A DNA stretch of 61,297 nt from Bacillota bacterium (lineage in GTDB: Bacteria > Bacillota > Clostridia > Saccharofermentanales > Fastidiosipilaceae): the NCBI GenBank assembly GCA_023388205.1, contig JAEWGS010000027.1, positions 1 through 61,297 on the forward strand, written 5' to 3'. Positions 1 through 7,586 of this stretch are shown here, piece by piece. Below the pieces are notes generated by a model, which saw nothing but the letters and a program-made list of their open reading frames with translations, did not search any database and was not told where the DNA came from. The first letter of the stretch is position 1. Each line of letters opens with the position of its first letter. Both the position numbers and the translations under genes were made by a program.

Positions 1-1231
1 CAGTCGACAAGCCTTGTCGCGTTCCAACGCTAAAGTCCGCTACGGGATCAAACTTAGATTCAAAGAAAGAACGTGAAGAATGTCCTCGATCGGAACTGGG
101 TAAAGTTATTGCGTTATCGGGAGCACCCGTTGTCTTAGATACTGAATCATTTTCGGTGCGATAGTGATATGTAATATGACTATTTTGATTAATAATGTCA
201 GCAAGTTTCGCATACTCCATCGTATAAGGTGCTAACGGTGAAGCAGGAACTCTTGGAGATTGGAAAGTATAAATACCTTTGAGAGCCTGATTTGCCTTTT
301 TAGCTGAGTCATGCTGCATCAAATTTTCTTTTGTATAGCCATTTTCCGGGTCAGCATAGTAAGCACCCATAGATCGCACTGCAAAAATTTGAGCTAAATA
401 TCCGCCCAAAGAATGTCCCGTCACATAGAGATTTTGAATTTCCGGACGTGCCGCAAGTTCGTCAGCAACCTTTTGAGCAGAATCTGCTTGCCAGGGCCAA
501 CGTCCCAGACCAAGTTGTACGTCATTGGATACATCTGCTGAACCTGCTGTTCCACGAATCGCCAATACATAGGTGCCGGATTCATCTAAAAACGGCAAAC
601 TTTTGTTCGTATATTTGAATAAAACTGCATCGAAATCGTTGTCCAAGTGCCAGGTCTTATCGACTACCCAATAAGGTCCGAGCTCACGGTTCATCATCGC
701 ATACTCTTTGCGACCCTTAGTTTCACCACTCCCCTTGTAAAGCTCTTGATCTCTCAAAGGCTTAGGGTCAAGGACTCGATTGATATAGTCGTCATCTCGG
801 TAACAAAGCTCCATCATCATGATGGCATCACGCCCTGCCATATTCCACGCAAGCGGATTCGAATCCTCCTTATCTGTAAGACCATCACCGTCCGTATCTT
901 TCAGATAAGGATGAGACTTATAGTAAAGGTACGTTTTCCCGTCTTCCTCATATGTGAAGACCTCTTCAGAATTTTTCAAACCATCTTCATCATCGTCAGC
1001 ATCAGGATCAAGTGGATCTCTTCCCACTAAGGCACTTTCGACCTTACCTCCGGGTAATCTAATCTTCCCTTCTGAAATAGCTTTCGCATCTTCTGGGGTC
1101 AGAGGCTTCAGGTTTTTCGGCTGCGCAGCACGATTCTCCGCGTAGACCCGATGGACCGCCTTTGAATCAAAAGCGAGCAACACTTGAAAAATCAAGAGCA
1201 GCGCCAAAACTGAAGCAATGCGTTGTTTCAT
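1..1231 (-). CDS. Secreted lipase-like alpha/beta hydrolase with calcium-binding repeats (C-terminus beyond window)
   Basis: About 410 codons read without a stop from 1231 to the left edge, so the C-terminus is missing. The protein opens with a signal-peptide-like stretch (MKQRIASVLALLLIFQVLLA). Two Asp-rich segments follow (DPDADDDEDGL and DTDGDGLTDKEDSNP), typical of thrombospondin type 3-like or dockerin-like calcium loops. Later comes a class 3 lipase core with TYVLAIRGT, and the nucleophile elbow GHSLGG inside NLYVTGHSLGGYLAQIFA. This suggests an exported, calcium-stabilised lipase or esterase; the substrate is unknown. The start is uncertain: ATG at 1231 has no clear ribosome binding site, and an in-frame GTG at 1258 lies nine codons upstream. 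The catalytic Asp and His cannot be assigned from the visible part. Confidence 0.8.
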   Translation of the reverse strand, partial: MKQRIASVLALLLIFQVLLAFDSKAVHRVYAENRAAQPKNLKPLTPEDAKAISEGKIRLPGGKVESALVGRDPLDPDADDDEDGLKNSEEVFTYEEDGKTYLYYKSHPYLKDTDGDGLTDKEDSNPLAWNMAGRDAIMMMELCYRDDDYINRVLDPKPLRDQELYKGSGETKGRKEYAMMNRELGPYWVVDKTWHLDNDFDAVLFKYTNKSLPFLDESGTYVLAIRGTAGSADVSNDVQLGLGRWPWQADSAQKVADELAARPEIQNLYVTGHSLGGYLAQIFAVRSMGAYYADPENGYTKENLMQHDSAKKANQALKGIYTFQSPRVPASPLAPYTMEYAKLADIINQNSHITYHYRTENDSVSKTTGAPDNAITLPSSDRGHSSRSFFESKFDPVADFSVGTRQGLST

Positions 1232-1346
1232 TTGATGAATGCGACTTAACTGATACACGTTTTTTCTCAATTCTATAATTTCAGAAGTGTCCTGAGATGG
1301 CAGCACACTTGAGTTTCAAGATTCCTGTGCCTTTTAAGGCAATTTA

Positions 1347-1376
1347 ATTATATCGACCGCACTTGTCTCTTCGCAA
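1347..1376 (-). promoter_or_regulatory. Candidate sigma-A promoter of the lipase-like gene
   Basis: On the minus strand TTGCGA (1371-1376) and a perfect TATAAT (1347-1352) are separated by 18 bp. This would give a leader of roughly 100 nt before the ATG at 1231. The -10 box is strong and the -35 box fair. No experimental support. Confidence 0.5.
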
Positions 1377-1455
1377 TAATAAAAAAATCGAGAAAACAAG
1401 CTTCATCTCATCATTTTTCGCTACTCTAGCCTCACTCTTCGCAGTCTAACTAACT

Positions 1456-1486
1456 GAAAAAGCTCAGCCTCAAAGAGACTGAGCTT
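1456..1486 (-). terminator. Intrinsic terminator after pheT
   Basis: On the minus strand an 8-bp stem AAGCTCAG/CTGAGCTT (1479-1486 with 1460-1467) is followed by a short U run. It sits about 60 bp past the pheT stop and separates pheST from the lipase-like gene. The rest of the 1232-1545 gap holds only a second small hairpin (GCCCTG/CAGGGC) and the lipase promoter. Confidence 0.7.
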
Positions 1487-1545
1487 GTGTCATGTCCACT
1501 GATGGCCCTGAAACGCAGGGCTCAGGTTCTGGAATCTGGGCTTTT

Positions 1546-4005
1546 TCAGCCACGCAATACAGCACCCAATTCTTTGCTCAAGCGCTTCGCCAAGCGACGC
1601 AGCTCATGATCAATTTCTTCCATCGTTGCCTGCGCTTGATCCATTTTCAAAGTCATGCTGAAGTGAACGCTCTTTTTGCCTTCTGGAATCTGCGCCCCAC
1701 GATAAGCCTCAAGATAGGTCAAGGACAAAACTTGCGGCGACAAAACCCGTTCAAATTCAGACCAGGGAACTGACTCATCGACGAGCATGGACAGGTCCGC
1801 CTGCGGCGGGTCGGTCGCAGGAATCGCTTTGAAAGGGCCAACAGGATCATGCCCCAAAGTCAAAGCATCGAGGTTCATTTCAAACACGCACACCGCTTGT
1901 TTCTTAAGATCACAAAGCCGGTTAACTTTGGGCGACAAGAAAGCGAGGGTACCGACTATTTTCTCAGGCTGATCTTTGTGCACGATATTGAGCCACAGCT
2001 TAGGATCTGCATAAGCCGGCTTCTCGATCTGCCTAAAAGCCAGCGGCGAGACCCCCAGTTTTGAAAGGCCCTCGATCGTCCCCTTTGTCTCGCGCAGCAC
2101 CCGCTCAATCTGATCTAAACGAGTCAATTCAAGACCTGCGAGGTGATGCGGTTGAACGCGTTTCAGTTCGCCGCCTTCTGTATAAGCTGGTTCTTTAGTC
2201 GAAAAGACCTGAGTCAATTCACAAATTTTGAAATGGTCGAAGTGCTTCGCGTTTTTCTCCAAGGCTTCCAGCATGTTCGGCATGAGGCTTTGGCGCAACG
2301 CCTTCGTCTCTGGAGCAGGGGGCGCTTCAAGTTGCAAGGCTTCTTCAACAGATTCACCGCAAGCTTCCACATAGCGTTCATGCTGCCAAGGGAAACTAAA
2401 GATCTCCTGATAGCCGCGCTCGTAAGCCAGATATTCCAGCACACGACGTCTAAAATCAATCGCTGGATGCGAAACCGCTTGTTCGAGCAAAATTTGAGGC
2501 GCCTGAAAACTAAAGTGCTCATATCCCACCAAACGCGCGAGCTCTTCCAAAATATCGTAGGCTTCAGACACGTCGCCCGTCGAACGATAAGTCGGCACCT
2601 CGACGAGATAATGTCCCGCTTCCTTTTCTTGAACCCCAAAGCCCAGCGGCTCAAGTTTCTCTTTTAACAAGCCGAGGTTGACCTCTTTACCCATGCGCGC
2701 AGCTAAGAAGTGCTGATCACAATCGATGCAAATCTTCTTGGTCGGCGCCAAAAAGAGATCTGTATGCTGTGTCACTTTTGCTTCAGGGAAAATTTCTGGA
2801 AGAAGCGTCAGGGTCAAAGCCAAAGCCTGATCCACACGTTCCGGATCAATCGCTTTTTCGAAACGAGACGAAGCATCGGTTCTCACGCCATAGCGCTGCT
2901 GTGTGCGACGAACCCCCGTCGACTCAAAATGAGCCGCTTCCAAAACAATCGCTCGCGTATCTTCAAGCACAGAGTCTTTGAGGCCACCCATGACCCCGGC
3001 CAGAGCCATCGCCTCCTGTTCTCCCGCGATCACCAAATCATCCGTTTGCAACTTCAACTCACGGTCATCGAGCAAGCGCAAAACTTCCTGATCCTTCGCT
3101 TGGCGCACAAAAAGCAAGCCGTTCACGCTGCGACGATCGAAGGCATGGGTCGGCTGTCCACTTGCAAGCATCACATAATTCGTCAGATCGACTAGCGCAT
3201 TGATCGGACGCTGACCACAGAGGCTCAATCTTTTTTGCATCCAAAACGGCGCAGGTTTAACTTCCACCCCTTCAATCACCGTCGCTGTATAACGTGCTGA
3301 GCGCTTTTCGCTCTCGATTTTAACTTCAAAGTCACAGGCGTCTTTGGGTAATTCAAACTCAGGCAAAGCCTTGAGCGGACGCTCATAAATCGCTGCAAGC
3401 TCACGAGCCAAACCGTAATGCCCCCAAAGATCCGGGCGATGCGTCATCGACTTGTTGTCAATTTCCAAAATCACATCATCGAGGCCCAACACTTCTGAGA
3501 TGGCAGCTCCGGGCTTAAGGCGCGACGCTTCCTCCGAATCTTCGGATAAGCGTTCACTTAAATCTACGATCTCATGTTCCTCTAATGCCGGGAAAAGCCC
3601 ATCTAAGCCGACCTCTTCAGCGCCGCAAATCATGCCGTCTGATGCCACACCGCGCAGCTTACCTGCCTTGATCGTCACGGGATCGCCTTCACCATGCCAG
3701 ACCACCACAGCTCCAGGTTGAGCCAAAACCACGTAGTGACCTAACTCCAGGTTTGATCCGCCACAGACAACCTGAACCGGCGCCTCAGCGCCCACGTCGA
3801 GCTGACACACACGCAGGCGATCTGCATTGGGGTGGGCTTCAACTGAAATAATTTTTGCAGCGACCACCTGTTTGAGCGCGTCGGCGGGATTTTCATAACC
3901 CTCCACCTCAACCGTTCTCATGGTCAGCGTGTGCGCCAGTTGTTTCATATCGAGATCTTGCGGCAAATCCACATAGTCTCGAATCCAATTCAAAGATAAT
4001 TTCAT
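1546..4005 (-). CDS. pheT: Phenylalanine--tRNA ligase beta subunit
   Basis: PheT is the structural and editing subunit of the alpha2-beta2 synthetase that charges tRNA-Phe in the cytoplasm. The 819 residues match the usual length of about 800. The N-terminus MKLSLNWIRDYVDLP is typical. A tRNA-binding OB domain covers about residues 40-160, the B3/B4 editing domain with FDLTNYVM-like and HAFD signatures follows near 210-380, then the B5 and catalytic-like core, and a C-terminal anticodon-binding (FDX-ACB) domain over about the last 95 residues. The start is supported by GGAGAG a few bases upstream. It lies 27 bp after pheS, so the two are cotranscribed. No T-box leader was seen upstream of pheS. 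Confidence 0.97.
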   Translation of the reverse strand: MKLSLNWIRDYVDLPQDLDMKQLAHTLTMRTVEVEGYENPADALKQVVAAKIISVEAHPNADRLRVCQLDVGAEAPVQVVCGGSNLELGHYVVLAQPGAVVVWHGEGDPVTIKAGKLRGVASDGMICGAEEVGLDGLFPALEEHEIVDLSERLSEDSEEASRLKPGAAISEVLGLDDVILEIDNKSMTHRPDLWGHYGLARELAAIYERPLKALPEFELPKDACDFEVKIESEKRSARYTATVIEGVEVKPAPFWMQKRLSLCGQRPINALVDLTNYVMLASGQPTHAFDRRSVNGLLFVRQAKDQEVLRLLDDRELKLQTDDLVIAGEQEAMALAGVMGGLKDSVLEDTRAIVLEAAHFESTGVRRTQQRYGVRTDASSRFEKAIDPERVDQALALTLTLLPEIFPEAKVTQHTDLFLAPTKKICIDCDQHFLAARMGKEVNLGLLKEKLEPLGFGVQEKEAGHYLVEVPTYRSTGDVSEAYDILEELARLVGYEHFSFQAPQILLEQAVSHPAIDFRRRVLEYLAYERGYQEIFSFPWQHERYVEACGESVEEALQLEAPPAPETKALRQSLMPNMLEALEKNAKHFDHFKICELTQVFSTKEPAYTEGGELKRVQPHHLAGLELTRLDQIERVLRETKGTIEGLSKLGVSPLAFRQIEKPAYADPKLWLNIVHKDQPEKIVGTLAFLSPKVNRLCDLKKQAVCVFEMNLDALTLGHDPVGPFKAIPATDPPQADLSMLVDESVPWSEFERVLSPQVLSLTYLEAYRGAQIPEGKKSVHFSMTLKMDQAQATMEEIDHELRRLAKRLSKELGAVLRG

Positions 4006-4032
4006 AGCGTGCTCTCTCCTCTACTCAAAGGC

Positions 4033-5070
4033 TCAGCTCAACTGTTTCAAGAAACGCAAGTCGCCCGAGGTGAAATAGCGCACATCGTCGACACCATAAC
4101 GCATCATCACGAGGCGATCGAGACCGATGTCGATGTAAAAGCCGGTCCATTCGTAAGGATCCAGACCCGCAGCTTTGAGCACATTCGGGTGCGGCGTCCC
4201 TCCTGGCATCACTTCGATCCAGCCGACATTTTTACACACACGGCAGCCCTTGCCTTGGCAAACCTGGCACTTCATATCAATCTCAAAACCCGGCTCAACA
4301 AAGGGGAAAAAGCCCGCGCGCATGCGCACGTCCACTTCTCTGCCAAAGACCTTTTCTAAAATTGTTTTAACGAGGAGAAGTCCTGATGAAAAACTGAAGT
4401 CACGGTCGACGATCAGTGCTTCATACTGGAAAAAGCCTCGATCATGTCCCGCGTCGGTCGTTTCGTTCCGATACACGCGGCCCGGGTAAACAAAGCGAGC
4501 CGGAGCCCCAGATTCCATCAATTTGCGCACCGATGCGCCCGTCAAATGCGGACGCAAACACAAACGCTGTCCGGGATCATCCGAATGACAGCCCGCGAGC
4601 CAATACGTATCCATCGATTCGCGCGCCGGATGCCCTGGCGGAAAATTCAAGTGGTCAAAAGCAAAGAGCTCTGAGCTCAAAATATCTTCTTCGAAAATTT
4701 CAAAATTCAGCGAGCGAAAGGCATCATTCAGGTCGTAACACATTTGGGTCACAGGATGCAGTCCGCCGCGTTCGGTCTCTAGACTCGGCAAGCTCAGATC
4801 TAGATGATCCTCAAGCAGAGACTCTTGATCCAAAAGCTCCTGCTCCCTGTCGTTAAAGCAGCGCTCAAGTTCTTCCTTGAGTGTGTTCGCAAAAGCCCCG
4901 ATTTCACGGCGGCTTTCCACATCCATCCCTGCCAGACCTTTGAGGACTGCGGTGAGCGCACCTTTTTTACCTAAATAATGGCGCTTCAATTCAGCTAAGT
5001 CCCCCGGTTTTTGGGCCTGAGCAAGCGCTTCTATCGCCTCTTCACGTATGCGCTTGAGTTCTCCTTGCAT
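4033..5070 (-). CDS. pheS: Phenylalanine--tRNA ligase alpha subunit (divergent active site)
   Basis: PheS carries the aminoacylation site of the Phe-tRNA synthetase. The 345 residues show an N-terminal coiled coil (1-90), the GGLHPVTQ entry to the catalytic core near 102-109, and a C-terminal GLDRLVMMRYG. A good ribosome binding site (AAGGGGAG) precedes ATG 5070. The pocket motifs are unusual: the family RTHTSxVQ motif reads RPHLTGASVR (173-182), and the HSHxFHQVEG motif reads HDRGFFQYEA (209-218). A four-Cys knuckle (C268, C271, C276, C279) precedes the sequence GWIEVMPGGTPHPNVL. The assignment is secure because of pheT next door; the divergence is discussed as a finding. Confidence 0.95.
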   Translation of the reverse strand: MQGELKRIREEAIEALAQAQKPGDLAELKRHYLGKKGALTAVLKGLAGMDVESRREIGAFANTLKEELERCFNDREQELLDQESLLEDHLDLSLPSLETERGGLHPVTQMCYDLNDAFRSLNFEIFEEDILSSELFAFDHLNFPPGHPARESMDTYWLAGCHSDDPGQRLCLRPHLTGASVRKLMESGAPARFVYPGRVYRNETTDAGHDRGFFQYEALIVDRDFSFSSGLLLVKTILEKVFGREVDVRMRAGFFPFVEPGFEIDMKCQVCQGKGCRVCKNVGWIEVMPGGTPHPNVLKAAGLDPYEWTGFYIDIGLDRLVMMRYGVDDVRYFTSGDLRFLKQLS

Positions 5071-5139
5071 AAGCTCCCCTTAACTTTTTTGATCGTTTCT
5101 TGCGATCTTCTTGATCTCGACCCCTTATTTTAGCGGAAA

Positions 5140-6396
5140 TTAATTTAAGGAAAATGAGCCAAAGTCCGCTCCGATCTCCAAAATCGCCGCCTGATACGCG
5201 TCTTCAGTTTCTTGATCCATGGCAATGTGTCCCCCATCTGGGATCATTTGTAGGTGAGCTTCACCACCTTGCTGAGCCCAGGTCTTGGCCAGATCGTAGG
5301 CCGCTTTGGGCGGACACATCATGTCAATTTCACCTTGTACGAGATAAAGTTTTTTCCCTTTAAGTATCTCGGGCTGAGTCTCGGCCAAAGCCGCCAAGCG
5401 AGGCAAAATCCCCTGTTTCATGAAACAGTGATGACTGAAATAGTGCAAAGCAATCCTACTGCCGCGCTGCTGAGCGAGATGTTCTTCTTCATCCAAAGCG
5501 CCAAAACAAGGTCCGTCGAGTTGTTGTCCCAAATCGGTCATCGCAAGCAGACGCAAATCCCAGCGGCGAAAGGCAGCTCCTATTTTGTCCGCATCCGGAC
5601 TCGTCTCGATCAATCGTGCATAGCTTTGAATATGAGACTCGCCCGCTTGGCTTTTGCCCTCTAACGGTGCCAAAAATTTTTCGTAGGCTTCTGGGAAAAA
5701 GCAGCCCGCACCGCCTTCATAAGTCCAGTTCAACTCTTCTTCAGAACCCAAAAATATGGCTCGAAGCACCAGGCCCAAAATACGATCCGGCCGCGCCAAA
5801 AACAAGTTCAAAGCCAAAGTTGACCCCCATGAAGCTCCAACAAGATAAAATCGCTCTATCCCCAGTTCATCCATCAAGGCAAAGGCATCTTCAACCAAAT
5901 CCTCTGTCGTATTCTGCTCCAAAAGCTGTTCGTAACGACTCTGGCCACAGCCTCTTTGATCAAAGACAATCACATGGTGCTTTTCGAGATCAAAGCGCTC
6001 CGCATTATAAGGGTTGCAACAATCGCCAGGCCCCCCATGAAGAAGGAGGTAAGGCGTTCCCTCAGCCTGACCAAATTCAGCATAAAAAATAGAGTGCCCG
6101 CCCGGTCGCTTGAGATAACCCTTGTGAAAAGGTCTAGGTTCTCCCGATGCAGGGCAACTTTCTTGGTGCTCGTGATGGTCTATCGGCGCATTTGAATGGA
6201 TTTCACCGTGCGCTTTCGCCGCTGCCTCTTCATGAATGCCACAGCTACATTCAGATGCTTTTTGAATATGCAAAGCCTCCGCCAGCTGCCTCCCTTTTTC
6301 AAACAAATTCAACTCTCGATCAATATATAAATGTCCTGAACCCACAATTCTCTTTCCTTCCTGTTCCCTTCTGAATCGAATAAGCTCACGTTCCAT
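5140..6396 (-). CDS. Prolyl aminopeptidase-type alpha/beta hydrolase with Cys/His-rich N-terminal extension
   Basis: Residues from about 92 onward match peptidase family S33 (proline iminopeptidase), which removes N-terminal proline from peptides. Visible hallmarks are the oxyanion motif HGGPG (120-124), DQRGCGQS (146-153), the nucleophile elbow GASWGS with Ser189, and a late GGH carrying the catalytic His. The first 90 residues are not part of the usual enzyme, which is about 300-330 aa. They include a His- and Cys-rich patch (C50, C52, H55, H63, H67, H74, H75, H77, C81) that could bind metal. ATG 6396 lacks a clear ribosome binding site; a GTG at 6345 (codon 18) follows AAGGAAAGAG and may be the true start. 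It lies 69 bp before pheS and may be cotranscribed with it. Confidence 0.82.
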   Translation of the reverse strand: MERELIRFRREQEGKRIVGSGHLYIDRELNLFEKGRQLAEALHIQKASECSCGIHEEAAAKAHGEIHSNAPIDHHEHQESCPASGEPRPFHKGYLKRPGGHSIFYAEFGQAEGTPYLLLHGGPGDCCNPYNAERFDLEKHHVIVFDQRGCGQSRYEQLLEQNTTEDLVEDAFALMDELGIERFYLVGASWGSTLALNLFLARPDRILGLVLRAIFLGSEEELNWTYEGGAGCFFPEAYEKFLAPLEGKSQAGESHIQSYARLIETSPDADKIGAAFRRWDLRLLAMTDLGQQLDGPCFGALDEEEHLAQQRGSRIALHYFSHHCFMKQGILPRLAALAETQPEILKGKKLYLVQGEIDMMCPPKAAYDLAKTWAQQGGEAHLQMIPDGGHIAMDQETEDAYQAAILEIGADFGSFSLN

Positions 6397-6552
6397 GCTG
6401 AAGTAAATCAGCTCGCAATAAACGAGATTTTCTCTCGCAAAGAGCGCGGCACATCGCAGCTTTTGCTTTCTTTAACTAAAATACATGATGTGGCAAATCA
6501 ATAGGACAAAGCGCATCCTTGATTAAGATACAAAAGAAACAGGGAGATCAAC

Positions 6553-7407
6553 ATGGAACTGCTTATCGTCAGCGGTATGAGCGGATCAGGTAAAAGTAAG
6601 GCGATCCAAATTCTTGAAGATATCGGCTTTTTCTGTGTCGATAACGTCCCGCCCCCCATGATTTCAAAATTCTCCGAACTTATGGAGCGCGCCGATGGAG
6701 GCTTTCAGAAAATGGCGCTTGTCGTCGATGCGAGAGGCGGCATGCTGGATCAATTTATCAGCGTGAGCGAAGAACTCAAGGAACATGGGGTGTCTTTCAA
6801 ACTTTTGTATTTAGATGCAGATGACGCCGTCTTACTTCGCCGCTACAAAGAGCAGCGCCGACGCCATCCACTCGCGGATCGCGTCGAAGGAAATCTCGAA
6901 GAAGCCATCAGTTTGGAGCGTCTTTTGCTCATCCCAATTCGTCAAAGAGCCGACTACGTCTTAGACAGCAGCGACACCTCTGTTCAAGAACTTGGTGAGC
7001 TCATTCGCAATATTTTTTCAGAAAACTGCAATCAAGATATGCTCATCCGCATTGTGAGTTTTGGCTATAAAAATGGACTGCCCAAAGAAGCTGATCTCGT
7101 CTTCGATCTACGCTGTCTGCGCAATCCTTTTTACGTGCCGGAGCTTCGAGATAAAACGGGCCTGACGCCTGAAATTCAAGATTATGTCATGAATAATAGC
7201 GAAAGCGCGGCTTTCTGGACGCACCTGACTGGACTGATTGATTTCTTGCTGCCTCTCTACCGACGCGAAGGCAAAAGTCAGCTCGTCATCGCTTTGGGCT
7301 GCACAGGGGGCAAACACCGTTCCGTCACACTCGCAGATCGCCTCGGTCGTTATCTAAAGGCTCAGGATCTTAAAATCAATCTGCGCCACCGTGATATCAA
7401 TCGCTAA
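6553..7407 (+). CDS. rapZ: RNase adapter / nucleotide-binding protein RapZ (YvcJ)
   Basis: The protein has an N-terminal P-loop kinase-like domain with Walker A GMSGSGKS near residues 8-15, DNVPPPMI, the YLDADDAVLLRRYKEQRRRHPL segment in two parts, and the C-terminal half with SFGYKNGLP, DLRCLRNPFY and GCTGGKHRSV that defines RapZ/YvcJ. In E. coli RapZ controls the GlmZ RNA and amino-sugar synthesis; in Bacillus YvcJ is a nucleotide-binding protein of less clear role. The length of 284 is typical. GGGAG five to eight bases ahead supports the start. In most Firmicutes it sits beside yvcK and whiA; here it stands alone between divergent and convergent genes. Confidence 0.95.
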   Translation: MELLIVSGMSGSGKSKAIQILEDIGFFCVDNVPPPMISKFSELMERADGGFQKMALVVDARGGMLDQFISVSEELKEHGVSFKLLYLDADDAVLLRRYKEQRRRHPLADRVEGNLEEAISLERLLLIPIRQRADYVLDSSDTSVQELGELIRNIFSENCNQDMLIRIVSFGYKNGLPKEADLVFDLRCLRNPFYVPELRDKTGLTPEIQDYVMNNSESAAFWTHLTGLIDFLLPLYRREGKSQLVIALGCTGGKHRSVTLADRLGRYLKAQDLKINLRHRDINR

Positions 7408-7453
7408 ATAGCTCGACCATCAGCGCCTTAATTCAATCTAAAAAACGAGCAAT

Positions 7454-7495
7454 AAAAAGACCGCCGCGGTGATCTCAAAAATCACCACGACGGTC
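7454..7495 (-). terminator. Strong intrinsic terminator after the alpha-mannosidase
   Basis: On the minus strand a stem of about 15 bp with few mismatches (7481-7495 paired with 7459-7473) closes a short loop and is followed by five U. It lies about 75 bp past the mannosidase stop, and convergent rapZ ends just beyond it. Confidence 0.85.
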
Positions 7496-7526
7496 AAGCG
7501 AAGCCAATCGCCTCACAAGCCCTGCT

Positions 7527-7586
7527 TAGTAGCGCTCGGCTTAGCGGCGCTTGGCCTAGTAGCGCTCGGCTTAGCGGCGCTTGGCC
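7527..7586. repeat. Perfect 30-bp tandem duplication spanning the mannosidase stop
   Basis: Two identical 30-bp units (7527-7556 and 7557-7586), each beginning TAGTAGCGCTCGGC. The inner copy covers the last codons and stop of the mannosidase gene; the outer copy is an out-of-gene duplicate. This looks like a recent slippage duplication. The unit itself contains two related halves (AGCGCT/GCGGCGCT). Confidence 0.9.

Noticed and set aside
5071..5139. Possible T-box leader for pheST
   Set aside because: Only 69 bp separate pheS from the upstream gene, and neither a specifier hairpin nor an antiterminator T-box sequence is visible.
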